DNA of 64,000 nt from Henriciella sp. (GCF_029936995.1 NZ_JAPYRE010000007.1:146407-210406); one strand, 5' to 3'. Numbered from the stretch's first letter, positions 9,506 to 19,144 are shown. Numbers and translations are program-made. The notes: generated from the sequence alone by a model not told the origin.

Positions 9506-10510
9506 ATGGCAATTGCGGCACACGCAACGGAAACGAAAAGCCGCCAGTCTGCCATGTTGCGCACCGCCTTCTGCCCGGTCGTTCGCCAGGCGCTGGAAGA
9601 TCCGGCAGTGATCGAGATCATGGCCAATCCGGATGGAACGGTCTGGATCGAACGCGCCGGAACCGGGATCACCCGCCCGGACCATCGCCTCGACTCCACA
9701 GCCCGCGAGCGCGTCATCCGCCTCGTGGCCTCCGGGGCGGGAGAAGCCGCCAACCGCACTTCCTCCATCGTTTCTGCCGAACTCCCCGGCAGCGGCGAGC
9801 GGTTTGAAGGACTTCTCCCGCCCATTTCGACGGCCCCGTGCTTCTCGATCCGGAAACCCGCCACGAGCCCGTTCACGCTTGATGACTATGTCGATCAGGA
9901 CGCGCTGTCGCCGGCCACAGCCGCGGCGCTCCGGGACGCAATTTCTACCCATGCCAATATCCTGATTGCCGGCGGGACCTCGTCGGGAAAGACAACGTTC
10001 ACCAATGCGCTGCTCGCCGAACCGGCCCTGGCAGAGGACCGGATTGTCATTCTCGAAGACACGAGAGAACTTCGCTGCGCCGCGCGCAATCTCGTCCAGC
10101 TGAGGACGCAACGAGACGGCCCCTGCCTGAAGGCCCTCGTGCGCTCGACGCTGCGCCTGCGCCCTGACCGGATCATTGTCGGCGAGGTGCGCGGCGGCGA
10201 AGCGCTCGACCTGTTGAAGGCCTGGAATACCGGTCATCCAGGCGGGATTACGACGCTGCACGCAAACTCTGCCCAAGGCGCGCTCAAGCGGCTTGAACAG
10301 CTCACACTGGAAGCCACCAGCCGCCCGCCTGCCGACCTCATCGCCGAAGCCGTCGACATCGTCGTGTTCATGAGCCGGGCCGGTGGGCAGCGCCGCATCG
10401 AGGACGTGCGGCGCATCTCGGGTTTCGATGGCAGCGCCTATGTGACCGCCCCCCTCGTCGCCTCCGGCCTTTCCCTCGTCAGACAAGGAGCACATCATGA
10501 CATCCAGTAG
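9506..10510 (+). CDS. trbB: TrbB, VirB11-type secretion ATPase
   Basis: This is the hexameric cytoplasmic ATPase that powers pilus assembly and transfer in P-type type IV secretion. The 334-residue protein has the Walker A GGTSSGKTT at about 155-163, the Asp/His-box region (VILEDTRELRCAARNLVQLRT) and GEVRGGEALDLLKAWNTGHPG followed by TTLHANS. The start follows AGGAAG at a good distance. The gene heads a tightly packed trb operon and overlaps trbC by 14 bp. Length and motifs are normal, so it looks intact. Confidence 0.95.
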   Translation: MAIAAHATETKSRQSAMLRTAFCPVVRQALEDPAVIEIMANPDGTVWIERAGTGITRPDHRLDSTARERVIRLVASGAGEAANRTSSIVSAELPGSGERFEGLLPPISTAPCFSIRKPATSPFTLDDYVDQDALSPATAAALRDAISTHANILIAGGTSSGKTTFTNALLAEPALAEDRIVILEDTRELRCAARNLVQLRTQRDGPCLKALVRSTLRLRPDRIIVGEVRGGEALDLLKAWNTGHPGGITTLHANSAQGALKRLEQLTLEATSRPPADLIAEAVDIVVFMSRAGGQRRIEDVRRISGFDGSAYVTAPLVASGLSLVRQGAHHDIQ

Positions 10511-10826
10511 CCACCCCCCGACCCGAACTGGCCGGATCGTGGCCTGCCTCTCGGCCACGCTCATCCTTGCCGCCCCCGCATATGCTGCCGGGTCCGGCAT
10601 GCCCTGGGAAGGCCCGCTCGACCAGATCCTGTCCTCCATCGAAGGCCCGGTTGCCCGCATCGTGGCGGTGATCATCATCACCCTGACCGGGCTGACCCTC
10701 GCTTTCGGCGAAACCTCCGGTGGCATGCGCAAACTGATCCAGATCGTGTTCGGCCTGTCGATTGCCTTTGCCGCCACGAGCTTCTTCCTCACCTTCTTCT
10801 CCTTCGGCGGTGGGGCGCTCATCTGA
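10497..10826 (+). CDS. trbC: TrbC, VirB2-like major pilin
   Basis: The 109-residue pilin precursor has a long signal peptide (cleavage probably after PAYAA) and two hydrophobic helices separated by a short polar turn (FGETSGGMRKLIQ), the standard VirB2/TrbC layout. The start lies inside the end of trbB, indicating coupled translation. In the RP4 family this protein is processed and cyclised; no maturation peptidase is seen in the window. Confidence 0.9.
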   Translation: MTSSSHPPTRTGRIVACLSATLILAAPAYAAGSGMPWEGPLDQILSSIEGPVARIVAVIIITLTGLTLAFGETSGGMRKLIQIVFGLSIAFAATSFFLTFFSFGGGALI

Positions 10827-10859
10827 TGGCGACGAGGGGTATTCCGCGGGAGAACCGCC

Positions 10860-11126
10860 ATGAGCGCTAGCGAATGCAAAGGCTATGAAATCCCGCTGCA
10901 CCGCGCGCTCACCGAGCCCATCCTGATGGCCGGGGCGCCGCGCGGCGCTGCCATCGCCATCGGGACACTGGCCGCCGCGCTCGCCCTCGGCCTTCGGCTC
11001 TGGATCCCGGGCCTTCTCCTCTGGCTCGCGGGCCATTCGGCGGCAGTGTTCATGGCAAGAAGCGATCCGGACTTCATGGCCGTCGCAAGCCGGTCGGCCC
11101 GCCACCGGGAGCATCTCTCATGCTGA
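10860..11126 (+). CDS. trbD: TrbD, VirB3-like inner-membrane protein
   Basis: The short 88-residue protein has the TrbD signature YEIPLHRALTEPILMAGAPR, followed by a hydrophobic hairpin (GTLAAALALGLRLW, GLLLWLAGHSAAVF) and an end ending in SARHREHLSC. VirB3-like proteins associate with the VirB4 ATPase, here TrbE, whose start overlaps this stop by 7 bp. Confidence 0.9.
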   Translation: MSASECKGYEIPLHRALTEPILMAGAPRGAAIAIGTLAAALALGLRLWIPGLLLWLAGHSAAVFMARSDPDFMAVASRSARHREHLSC

Positions 11127-13588
11127 ACCTGAAAGAGTATTCCGAAACGCCCAGGCTGCTCGCCGACTATCTGCCCTGGGCCTGTCTCGTGGCGCCCGGC
11201 ATCGTCCTCAACAAGGATGGCAGTTTCCAGACCAGCTTCCGGTATCGCGGTCCCGATCTCGAAAGCTCAACCGAAGAAGAACTCGTCTCGGGGATGGCGC
11301 GGGTCAACAATGTGCTGCGGCGGTTCGGATCGGGCTGGGCCCTTTTCTTCGAGGCGCAACGCAGCGAGGTCCATGACTATCCCGAATGCGCCTTTCCCGA
11401 TGCAGCCTCCTGGCTGGTGGACGAGGAACGCGCGCTCCAGTCCGGCGAAGCCGGAAGCCAATTTGAAAGCTCATACTATCTGACCCTGCTCTGGCTGCCA
11501 CCGGCAGATGCCACGGGGCGGGCTGAAAAAGCGCTCATTGAACGCGCCGAATGCGAAGGCGCAGCTGACTGGCGTCACCGCCTTGAAACCTTCGAACAAC
11601 ACGCCGCGCGGGTGCTCGATCTGCTGGCGGCCTGCCTCGCCGAGATCAGCCCGCTGAATGATGACGAAACGCTGACCTATCTTCACACGACAATCTCGAC
11701 CAGGCGGCACCCGGTGGTCACGCCCGAACTGCCGGTCTTTCTCGATGCGGTCCTCGCCGACGAGCCTTTCGCTGGCGGCCTCGAGCCGATGATCGGAGAG
11801 GCGCATCTGCGCACGCTCACCCTTCTCGGCTTTCCGGGGTCGACCCTCCCCGGCATTCTGGACGAGTTGAACCGGCAGGGCTTTGCCTATCGCTGGTGCA
11901 CCCGGTTCATCGCCATGGACAAGGCCGAAGCCGAAAAACGGCTCGGCAGGAAACGCCGGCACTGGTTTGCCAAACGCAAGTCGATCGGCGCGATCCTGCG
12001 CGAAACCATGTTCAATGAACAGGCCGCGCTGCTCGACACCGACGCCGACAACAAGGCGGCTGATGCCGACGCGGCCCTGCAGGAGCTCGGGTCTGACCTC
12101 GTCTCCTATGGCTATGTCACCACGACCATCAGCGTCGCGCATGAAGACCGCCGGACCGTGGACGAACATATCCGGATCGCCGAACGCATCATCACTGGCC
12201 GCGGCTTTACCGCCATCCGGGAAACGCTGAACGCGGTGGAAGCCTGGCTCGGAAGCCTGCCCGGCCATGTTTATGCCAATGTCCGCCAGCCCATCCTGCA
12301 CACGCTGAACCTCGCCCATATGGTGCCGCTTTCGGCGGTCTGGGCCGGTGAAGCCGAAAACCCTCATCTCGAGGCCCCCGCCCTGATCCAGGCCCGGACG
12401 GATGGCACGACCCCTTTTCGCCTCAACCTGCATGTCGGCGATGTCGGCCACACGCTGGTCGTCGGCCCGACCGGCGCAGGCAAATCGGTGCTCCTGTCGC
12501 TGATCGCCATGCAGTGGAAGCGCTATGAGGGCGCGCAGGTCTTCCTCTTCGACAAGGGCCGCTCGGCCCGCGCAGCGACGCTGGCCATGGGTGGGGTGCA
12601 TGTCGATCTCGGCGGGGCACAGGCGCCACGTCTTCAGCCGCTGAAAGACATCGACACCGATCGGGGGGCAAGCTTTGCCGCCGACTGGCTGGCCGGGCTC
12701 TGTGTCCATGAAGGTGTTGCCCTGACACCGGATCTCAAGGCGAGTCTCTGGGATGGGATCCGGGCCCTCGCCAGCGCACCGGAAGCCGAGCGCAGCCTGA
12801 CCGGGCTTACCCTCATGCTGCAGGACGAGACGCTGAGAGCCGGCCTGCATCCCTACACGCTGGAAGGCCCGCATGGCCGCCTGCTCGATGGCGACCATGA
12901 AAGTCTCAGCCTCGCCGATACGGTCTCATTCGAGATGGAAGAGCTGATGCAGATGAAAGGCGCAGCCCTTCCCTTGCTCACCTATCTCTTCCACCGGCTG
13001 GACGCGCGGTTCGATGGACGGCCCACCCTGCTCATCCTTGATGAGGCCTGGGTCTTCCTCGACGATCCGCTCTTCGCCGCGCGCATCCGCGAATGGCTGA
13101 AGACCCTGCGCAAGAAAAATGTCGCCGTCGTCTTCGCCACCCAGTCCCTGGCCGACATCGTCAACAGCTCCATCGCGCCCGCCCTCATCGAATCCTGCCC
13201 AACCCGAATCTTCCTGCCCAATGAACGCGCCCAGGAGCCCCAGCAGAAAGAGGGCTATGAACGTTTCGGGCTCAACAGGCGCCAGATCGAGCTGATTTCT
13301 CAGGCCACGCCGAAACGCGACTATTATTACCAGTCGCCGCTGGGCTGCCGTGTGTTCGATCTCGGCCTCGGACCCATCGCGCTCGCGCTGTGCGGGGCAT
13401 CCAGCCCCGTGGACCAGGAACGGATCAACAGGACGCTCGCACAAGCCGGACCGGCAGAGTTTGCCGAAACCTTTCTGGCCGCCAGGGGCCTTGCCTGGGC
13501 GGCTGACCTTCTGGCGCGCTGGCCAGGCCACACGCCGGGCGACACCGCCTCCCAGGACCCCACGACCCAACAGGACATCCCGTCATGA
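11120..13588 (+). CDS. trbE: TrbE, VirB4-type ATPase
   Basis: The 822-residue protein is the large inner-membrane-associated ATPase of the T4SS. It has the N-terminal CagE/TrbE/VirB domain (LPWACLVAPGIVLNKDGSFQ), Walker A GPTGAGKSVLL at about residue 449, and Walker B LLILDEAWVFLDD near 638 followed by ATQSLADI. Its end overlaps trbJ by the ATGA arrangement. Full length, with no internal damage seen. Confidence 0.95.
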   Translation: MLNLKEYSETPRLLADYLPWACLVAPGIVLNKDGSFQTSFRYRGPDLESSTEEELVSGMARVNNVLRRFGSGWALFFEAQRSEVHDYPECAFPDAASWLVDEERALQSGEAGSQFESSYYLTLLWLPPADATGRAEKALIERAECEGAADWRHRLETFEQHAARVLDLLAACLAEISPLNDDETLTYLHTTISTRRHPVVTPELPVFLDAVLADEPFAGGLEPMIGEAHLRTLTLLGFPGSTLPGILDELNRQGFAYRWCTRFIAMDKAEAEKRLGRKRRHWFAKRKSIGAILRETMFNEQAALLDTDADNKAADADAALQELGSDLVSYGYVTTTISVAHEDRRTVDEHIRIAERIITGRGFTAIRETLNAVEAWLGSLPGHVYANVRQPILHTLNLAHMVPLSAVWAGEAENPHLEAPALIQARTDGTTPFRLNLHVGDVGHTLVVGPTGAGKSVLLSLIAMQWKRYEGAQVFLFDKGRSARAATLAMGGVHVDLGGAQAPRLQPLKDIDTDRGASFAADWLAGLCVHEGVALTPDLKASLWDGIRALASAPEAERSLTGLTLMLQDETLRAGLHPYTLEGPHGRLLDGDHESLSLADTVSFEMEELMQMKGAALPLLTYLFHRLDARFDGRPTLLILDEAWVFLDDPLFAARIREWLKTLRKKNVAVVFATQSLADIVNSSIAPALIESCPTRIFLPNERAQEPQQKEGYERFGLNRRQIELISQATPKRDYYYQSPLGCRVFDLGLGPIALALCGASSPVDQERINRTLAQAGPAEFAETFLAARGLAWAADLLARWPGHTPGDTASQDPTTQQDIPS

Positions 13589-14289
13589 AACGCCTGCTTG
13601 CTGCCACCGCTCTCACGGCCCTTCCCCTGGGCCCTGTCATGACCCCGCCAGCCAGCGCCCAGTTTGGCGGGATCGTCTATGATCCGGCCAATCATGCGCA
13701 GAATGTGCTGCAGGCCGTGCGCGCCCTGCAGGAGATCGAGAACCAGGTCCGCCAGCTCGCCAACGAGATCGCCATGCTGGAGAATATGGCGCGCGATCTC
13801 GAACGCCTGCCCGGCTCGATCGGAGGTGATATTCTCGCGCGGCTGCGCCGTCTCGACGACCTCATGCGCGCGGCTGAAGGCATTGGCTACCGCGTCGAAA
13901 CCATCGAACGCGACTATGATGAAGCCTACCCGGAAGACTACGGCGCTGCGCCGCCGTCCCGGACCGTCCTGGTCGAACAGGCCCGGGCACGCTGGCAGCA
14001 GTCACGGGCCGCCTATCGCGACAGCCTGGCGGTGACCGCTGAAGTTGTGAGCTCGGCCCGGGCCGACAGTGACAGTCTCGACCGCCTGATTGGCGAGAGC
14101 CAGTCGGCTGCGGGAAATCTCCAGGTCACCCAGGCCGGCAACCAGATCGCCGCGCTCCAGACCCAGCAGCTCATGCAGATGGAGACGATGATGGCAGCGC
14201 ACTACCGGGCCGAGGCGCTCGAACGGGCCCGCCATCTCGCCGAAGCCGAGCGCGGGCGCGCCCGCACCCGCGCCTTTCTCGGGAACTGA
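13585..14289 (+). CDS. trbJ: TrbJ, VirB5-like periplasmic pilus component
   Basis: The 234-residue protein has a signal peptide ending in ASAQF and then the TrbJ signature GGIVYDPANHAQNVLQAVR. A long alpha-helical, coiled-coil-rich body follows (ALQEIENQVRQLANEIAMLE). VirB5-like proteins sit at the pilus tip and help contact the recipient. Entry-exclusion gene trbK, often next in this operon type, is absent; trbL follows 6 bp later. Confidence 0.9.
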   Translation: MKRLLAATALTALPLGPVMTPPASAQFGGIVYDPANHAQNVLQAVRALQEIENQVRQLANEIAMLENMARDLERLPGSIGGDILARLRRLDDLMRAAEGIGYRVETIERDYDEAYPEDYGAAPPSRTVLVEQARARWQQSRAAYRDSLAVTAEVVSSARADSDSLDRLIGESQSAAGNLQVTQAGNQIAALQTQQLMQMETMMAAHYRAEALERARHLAEAERGRARTRAFLGN

Positions 14290-14295
14290 ACGCAG

Positions 14296-15606
14296 ATGGA
14301 TGTGATCGACACCTTCCTCGACACGTTTCTCCGCTACATCGATAGCGGGTTCGGCCTGCTTGCCGGCGATGTCGCCTATCTTTCGACAACACTCATCGCC
14401 ATCGACATCACGCTTGCCGGGCTTTTCTGGGCACTTGGGCCAAACACCGATGTCATGGCCGCACTGATCAGGAAAGTGCTCTATGTCGGCTTCTTCGCCT
14501 TCATTATCGGCAATTTTTCCCTGCTGGCGAACATTGTCTTCGACAGCTTTGCCGGGCTGGGGCTGAGGGCTGGCGGCAACACGATCACGGCCGCTGATCT
14601 CCTGCGGCCCGGTTTCATCGCGAGCGTCGGGTTCGAGGCGGGCGAGCCGCTGCTCGAGGAGATCAGCGGCATGGTGGGGCCGATTTCCTTCTTTCACAAC
14701 TTCCTGACCATCTCGGTCATGTTCATCGCCTGGGCGGTCATCATGGTCGCCTTCTTCGTGCTGGCCGTGCAGCTCTTCATCACCATTCTGGAATTCAAGC
14801 TCACCACGCTCGCCGGCTTCGTGCTCGTCCCCTTCGCGCTCTGGAACAAGACAAGTTTCCTGGCCGAGCGTGTGCTCGGCAATGTCATCACCTCCGGAGT
14901 GAAGCTGATGGTGCTCGCCGTCATTATCGGCATCGGCTCGACGCTCTTTGCCTCCATCACCGAGGCCTTCCGTACCGGTGAGGATGTCACGCTTGTCCAG
15001 ATCATGGGCACGGTGCTTGCCTCCATCGTCTTCTTCTGGATGGGGATCTTCGCGCCCGGTATCGCCTCGGGTCTCATCACCGGCGCGCCGCAGCTCGGCG
15101 CCGGATCGGCCGCCGGGGCCGTCGCCGGCGTCGCCGCCGGCACCTATGCCGCCGGCATGGGCGGTCGCGCCGTCCTGGGCGCGGCGGCCAGTGGCACATC
15201 CAGCGCGGTGAAGGCCGGGGCGTCCATGACCGGCGCGGCCCGCACATCCTATACGCTCGGCCAAGCCGCCTCCGGTGCGTCTGGTGCCGGCGCTGTTGCG
15301 GCGGGCATGACGGGTGTCGCGCGTGCGGGCGGCGACGCGGTCCGCCGGACAGCCTCGAAGCCCGTCTCGGCCCTTCAGGACGCGTACGCCCAAGGCAGCC
15401 AGGGCGCCTGGCGGGCCACCGGTGGCTCGCCTGCCGGCGAAACGGCCCCGGGCTCAGTCACTGCCGTACAAAGCCCCGGCTGGGCGCGCCGGATGCAAAG
15501 GCGCCAGCGCATGGGCCAGGCCAGCCAGCTGGCCGTCCACACGCTGCGCGACGGCGATCGCGGAGCCGCCGGCGCTGCGCCCTCCCTTCAGAACAAGGAA
15601 GACTAG
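14296..15606 (+). CDS. trbL: TrbL, VirB6-like polytopic membrane protein
   Basis: The 436-residue protein has several membrane helices in the first 270 residues (for example LSTTLIAIDITLAGLFWALG and FHNFLTISVMFIAWAVIMVAF). A long Ala/Gly-rich hydrophilic tail follows, as usual for TrbL. It contributes to the inner-membrane channel of the secretion apparatus. It sits between trbJ and trbF, with 3 bp to the next start. Confidence 0.92.
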   Translation: MDVIDTFLDTFLRYIDSGFGLLAGDVAYLSTTLIAIDITLAGLFWALGPNTDVMAALIRKVLYVGFFAFIIGNFSLLANIVFDSFAGLGLRAGGNTITAADLLRPGFIASVGFEAGEPLLEEISGMVGPISFFHNFLTISVMFIAWAVIMVAFFVLAVQLFITILEFKLTTLAGFVLVPFALWNKTSFLAERVLGNVITSGVKLMVLAVIIGIGSTLFASITEAFRTGEDVTLVQIMGTVLASIVFFWMGIFAPGIASGLITGAPQLGAGSAAGAVAGVAAGTYAAGMGGRAVLGAAASGTSSAVKAGASMTGAARTSYTLGQAASGASGAGAVAAGMTGVARAGGDAVRRTASKPVSALQDAYAQGSQGAWRATGGSPAGETAPGSVTAVQSPGWARRMQRRQRMGQASQLAVHTLRDGDRGAAGAAPSLQNKED

Positions 15607-15609
15607 ACC

Positions 15610-16302
15610 ATGGCGTTCAAGCGCACCTCGACCCATTATGGCGAAAGCCCCTATCCCGAGACGCCCTGGCAGAAAGCGGGACAGGTCTGGGACCGGAGAA
15701 TTGGCAGCGCCCGGGTCCAGGCCAGGAACTGGCGGCTCATGGCGCTCGGGCTGCTTGTCCTGTCCTTTGCCACGTCGGGTGCGCTTGTCTGGCGAAGCCT
15801 CCAGTCGACCGTCACGCCCTATGTGGTCGAGATCGACGCGACGGGCGCGACCCGTGCGGTCGGTCCGGCAACCGAACGCTACCAGCCAAGCGATGCCCAG
15901 ATCGCGCATCATCTTGCAAATTTCATCAATCATGTCCGTGGCCTGAGCGCCGATCCTGTCGTGGTCCGCGAAAACTGGCTCAAGGCCTATGATTTCGTCA
16001 CCGACCGCGGCGCGACCACGCTCAGCGAATATGCCCAGGCCAGTGACCCCTTCAGCGATGTCGGCCGCAAATCGCGCACCGTCGACGTGATCAGCGTCGT
16101 GCGCGTCTCAGAGGACAGCTTCCAGGCCCGCTGGCTCGAGAAGACCTATGAGAATGGCGCGCTGATGGACACGGTCCGGTTCACAGGTCTTTTTTCCATC
16201 ATCACCCAGCCGCCGCGCGATGTCGCCCGGCTGCGCACCAACCCCCTCGGTTTGTATGTCCATGAGCTCCACTGGGGCGAGGACCTCGTCACAGGAGACT
16301 GA
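15610..16302 (+). CDS. trbF: TrbF, VirB8-like assembly factor
   Basis: This bitopic protein of 230 residues has a short cytoplasmic head, one membrane helix at about 44-62 (LMALGLLVLSFATSGALVW) and a periplasmic VirB8-fold domain (VVEIDATGATRAVGPA, NFINHVRGLSADPVVVRENWLKAYDF). VirB8-like proteins nucleate assembly of the core complex. Spacing to trbG is 5 bp. Confidence 0.92.
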   Translation: MAFKRTSTHYGESPYPETPWQKAGQVWDRRIGSARVQARNWRLMALGLLVLSFATSGALVWRSLQSTVTPYVVEIDATGATRAVGPATERYQPSDAQIAHHLANFINHVRGLSADPVVVRENWLKAYDFVTDRGATTLSEYAQASDPFSDVGRKSRTVDVISVVRVSEDSFQARWLEKTYENGALMDTVRFTGLFSIITQPPRDVARLRTNPLGLYVHELHWGEDLVTGD

Positions 16303-16307
16303 TCCAG

Positions 16308-17315
16308 ATGTTACGCACCCTGCTTGCCGCGTCGGCGCTCGCCCTGTTGCCCGCCTGCACCACGACCCGCACGCCCCCTATCGACCCGATCGAGCCGGAG
16401 GCCTTCACGGCGGCCATTCCGGTCGAACCGGAAGATACCCGCCCGGTCGAGATCGTCGAAACAGCTGTGCCGCTGCCCCTGCCCGGCCAGATGAAACCGG
16501 TGAGGGTCAGTGATCCGGCCTCCGGTCTCCCGCCCGCCGAGACGGTCCAGCAGGGCCGGGCGCAGGCCCTGATCGAACCCTCCGTCGACGGATATGTGAA
16601 TGCCATCCAGGTCTATCCCTACACGGAAGGCGCGCTCTACCGGCTCTATGCAAGCCCCGGCCAGGTCAGCGACATTGCCCTCCAGCCCGGCGAGGCGCTT
16701 GTCTCGGTGTCGGCGGGCGACACGGTCCGCTGGGTTGTCGGTGATACGGTCTCCGGGGCCGGCGCCACCGCCCGTGCACACGTCCTGGTCAAACCCGTCA
16801 GCGCCGGCATCCGGACCAATCTCATGGTCGCAACAGACCGGCGCACCTATCATCTCGAACTGGAAAGCGTCGACAGTGGCTATATGGCTGCGCTCTCCTG
16901 GCGCTATCCGGCCGATGAGCTTGTTCGTCTCGCCGTGAAGAATGACCGGGCCATCGCGCGCGATGCCGGAGCGATCGAACAGGGCCTGTCGCTTGAGACG
17001 CTGAACTTCGACTACCGGCTCACCGGCGACAGCCCGGACTGGAAACCGGTCCGTGTCTTCGATGATGGCCGCCAGGTCTTCATCCAGATGCCGGCAAGTG
17101 TCGCGGCAACCGACATGCCACCGCTCTTTGTTCTCGGCGACGAAGGCGAGGCCGAACTCGTCAATTACCGGGTCCGCGGCACCTATTATATCGTCGACCG
17201 GCTGTTCCGCGCTGCCGAACTCCGGCTCGGCGAAAAGGACCAGACCGTGGTGCGCATCCGTCGGGCCGAACCGCGCAAGGGTCTCGCCGCCCTGTTCGCA
17301 GGCGGCCAGCCATGA
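16308..17315 (+). CDS. trbG: TrbG, VirB9-like outer-membrane core lipoprotein
   Basis: The 335-residue protein has a lipobox (LLPAC, Cys17), a Pro/Glu-rich linker and a VirB9-like beta domain (VNAIQVYPYTEGALYRLYASPG, LMVATDRRTYHLELES). Together with TrbF and TrbI it forms the envelope-spanning core. The stop overlaps the trbI start by the ATGA arrangement. Confidence 0.92.
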   Translation: MLRTLLAASALALLPACTTTRTPPIDPIEPEAFTAAIPVEPEDTRPVEIVETAVPLPLPGQMKPVRVSDPASGLPPAETVQQGRAQALIEPSVDGYVNAIQVYPYTEGALYRLYASPGQVSDIALQPGEALVSVSAGDTVRWVVGDTVSGAGATARAHVLVKPVSAGIRTNLMVATDRRTYHLELESVDSGYMAALSWRYPADELVRLAVKNDRAIARDAGAIEQGLSLETLNFDYRLTGDSPDWKPVRVFDDGRQVFIQMPASVAATDMPPLFVLGDEGEAELVNYRVRGTYYIVDRLFRAAELRLGEKDQTVVRIRRAEPRKGLAALFAGGQP

Positions 17316-18592
17316 GCGATCCGGTCCCCTTCGATGAGCATGCCGAACGTCTGAAGATCCGCGCGAGCCCGAAGCCTGTCACGCGGATCAACCGGAAGGT
17401 TTTGATGGTCGGCACAGGGCTCGGCGTGCTCGGCCTGTTCGCGGCCGCCAGCATCGCGCTGAAACCGCCCCGGGCCACAGGTTCCCACCCGCAGACCGAA
17501 CTCTACAATACGACCAATACGAGAAAGCCCGAAGGCCTGGCCAGCTTGCCGGCGAGCTATAGCGACATGCCCCGTCCGGAACCATCACCGTCCCCCATCC
17601 CTCGCCTCGGTCCTCCGCTTGCCGGCGATCTCGGAGCGACCATGCTTGCCGCCGAACGAGATCTCGGAATCGAGCCGGAAGCCTATTCGGCCTATGAAAC
17701 CGGCTTCCGTCCCAACCCGGCCGAAGAAGCCGCACGTGCTCGCCGCATGAAACAGGCCGCACTTGCTGAAGAAGCGGCAAGCGCGCCGCTTTTCTTCAAG
17801 CTGCGCAGAGAGGCCGGTACGTCGTCGGCAGGCCCATCGGGCACGGGCACGCCTGCCACGGACATCGGCGCTGAACTGCTCGCGCTCGCCAGTGCCCAGC
17901 CAGGCCTCACCCTACCCGTTGCAAATCAGCCTGACGCCAATCTACAGGACCGCAAGCGCGCCTTTGCAAGCGAGCGTCCACAAGCAGACATCTATAATGA
18001 AACCCAGGTCGAAGACCCCGCATCGCCCTATCAGGTCATGGCTGGCACGCTCATCCCCGCGAGCCTTGTGACGGGAATAAATTCCGACCTGCCGGGTATG
18101 GTGGTCGCACAGGTCACCCAGCCTGTCTATGACACGGTGACCGGACAGTATCTCCTCATCCCGCAAGGGTCCCGCCTGATCGGCCGGTATCAGTCGGAGG
18201 TCTCGTTCGGGCAGGATCGGGCACTAGTGGCCTGGCAGCGCATCATCTTTCCCGATGGCACCTCCATCGTGATTTCCGCCCCTGGCACGGATGCCCAGGG
18301 CTATGCCGGTCTCACCGACCGCACGGACCATCACTGGGACCGGGTCCTTGTCGCCACCGGACTTGCGACCCTGCTCGGGATCGGCGCCGAACTTGGCAGC
18401 GATGACGAAGACGATATCGCCCGGGCGATCCGCGAAGGCACCAGCGATACGGCGGGCCAGGCCGGACAGCAAACTGTCGAGCGCAATCTTGCCATCCAGC
18501 CCACTATAAGGATCCGCCCCGGCTGGCCGGTCCGGGTCATCGTCACACGCGACCTCATCCTGCGTCCCCATTCACAAGGAAGCCAGCCATGA
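17312..18592 (+). CDS. trbI: TrbI, VirB10-like energy-sensing core component
   Basis: The 426-residue protein has a membrane helix at about 29-50, a Pro-rich periplasmic linker, and the C-terminal TrbI/VirB10 domain (VMAGTLIPASLVTGINSDLPG, LIPQGSRLIGRYQS, FPDGTSIVI). VirB10-like proteins span both membranes and gate the channel. It overlaps the following DUF2274 gene by 4 bp. Confidence 0.93.
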   Translation: MSDPVPFDEHAERLKIRASPKPVTRINRKVLMVGTGLGVLGLFAAASIALKPPRATGSHPQTELYNTTNTRKPEGLASLPASYSDMPRPEPSPSPIPRLGPPLAGDLGATMLAAERDLGIEPEAYSAYETGFRPNPAEEAARARRMKQAALAEEAASAPLFFKLRREAGTSSAGPSGTGTPATDIGAELLALASAQPGLTLPVANQPDANLQDRKRAFASERPQADIYNETQVEDPASPYQVMAGTLIPASLVTGINSDLPGMVVAQVTQPVYDTVTGQYLLIPQGSRLIGRYQSEVSFGQDRALVAWQRIIFPDGTSIVISAPGTDAQGYAGLTDRTDHHWDRVLVATGLATLLGIGAELGSDDEDDIARAIREGTSDTAGQAGQQTVERNLAIQPTIRIRPGWPVRVIVTRDLILRPHSQGSQP

Positions 18593-18825
18593 GCCTTCGT
18601 CTCGACAAGCTCCCCGACCGCACACCGGTGCGCATGAGCCTCTCGCTCGATCCGGACCTCGCCGCAGCGCTCGGCGATTACGCCGAAGTCTACCGTCAGA
18701 CCTATGGCGCGGAAGAAAAACCAGAAGCGCTGATCCCGGCCATGCTCGACAGCTTCCTGGCCTCAGACGCCGGGTTCAAACGCGCCCGAAGGGCGCTTCA
18801 TGCCAATGCCAGCAGCAAAGGATAA
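18589..18825 (+). CDS. DUF2274 small protein of trb operons
   Basis: The 78-residue protein matches the pattern of DUF2274, a short family found right after trbI in alphaproteobacterial conjugative elements (LDKLPDRTPVRMSLSLDPDLAAALGDYAEVYRQ shortened here to its recognisable core SLDPDLAAALGDYAEVY). It may be a small DNA-binding or ribbon-helix-helix-like protein, but function is not established. Its start overlaps trbI, so it is co-translated. Confidence 0.8.
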   Translation: MSLRLDKLPDRTPVRMSLSLDPDLAAALGDYAEVYRQTYGAEEKPEALIPAMLDSFLASDAGFKRARRALHANASSKG

Positions 18826-18829
18826 TCCC

Positions 18830-19144
18830 ATGGCACACATCGGCTCTTTCACCCTGAAGGACGGCAAGTATACCGGCACGATCCGGACCATGACCATCAA
18901 TGTCAAAGCCCAGCTTGTTCCCAACAGCTCAAAGACCAGTGACGATGCCCCGGACTACAGGCTCTATGCTGGCGGCGCTGAACTCGGCGCGGCCTGGCGC
19001 GAGGAATCGAAGAACGGCGAAACCCCCTATCTTTCCGTCAGGCTCGACGACCCAGGCTTCGCCGCCCCGATGCGCGCGGCCTTCTTCGAGAACAGGGAAG
19101 AAGGCACCGGCGTGATGGTCTGGGCCCGGCAGAAGTTGAAATGA
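18830..19144 (+). CDS. DUF736 family protein
   Basis: The 104-residue protein starts MAHIGSFTLKDGKYTGTI and continues with the DUF736 hallmarks APDYRLYAG, GAAWREESKNG and YLSVRLDDPGFAAPM. The family is common on alphaproteobacterial plasmids and ICEs and has no established role. The open frame extends to 18800, but ATG 18830 follows AAAGGA and fits the family start. It is the last gene of the trb operon; the 150 bp after it hold no gene. Confidence 0.85.
   Translation: MAHIGSFTLKDGKYTGTIRTMTINVKAQLVPNSSKTSDDAPDYRLYAGGAELGAAWREESKNGETPYLSVRLDDPGFAAPMRAAFFENREEGTGVMVWARQKLK

Noticed and set aside
9488..10879. Long open frame of 463 codons on the minus strand
   Set aside because: It lies opposite trbB and trbC, is a shadow of high-G+C coding sequence and has no domain pattern.
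11471..12898. Long open frame of 475 codons on the minus strand
   Set aside because: Antisense shadow of trbE; the plus strand has Walker motifs and full-length homology.
14002..15393. Long open frame of 463 codons on the minus strand
   Set aside because: Antisense shadow of trbJ and trbL, with a low-complexity composition rich in Gly, Asp and Arg.
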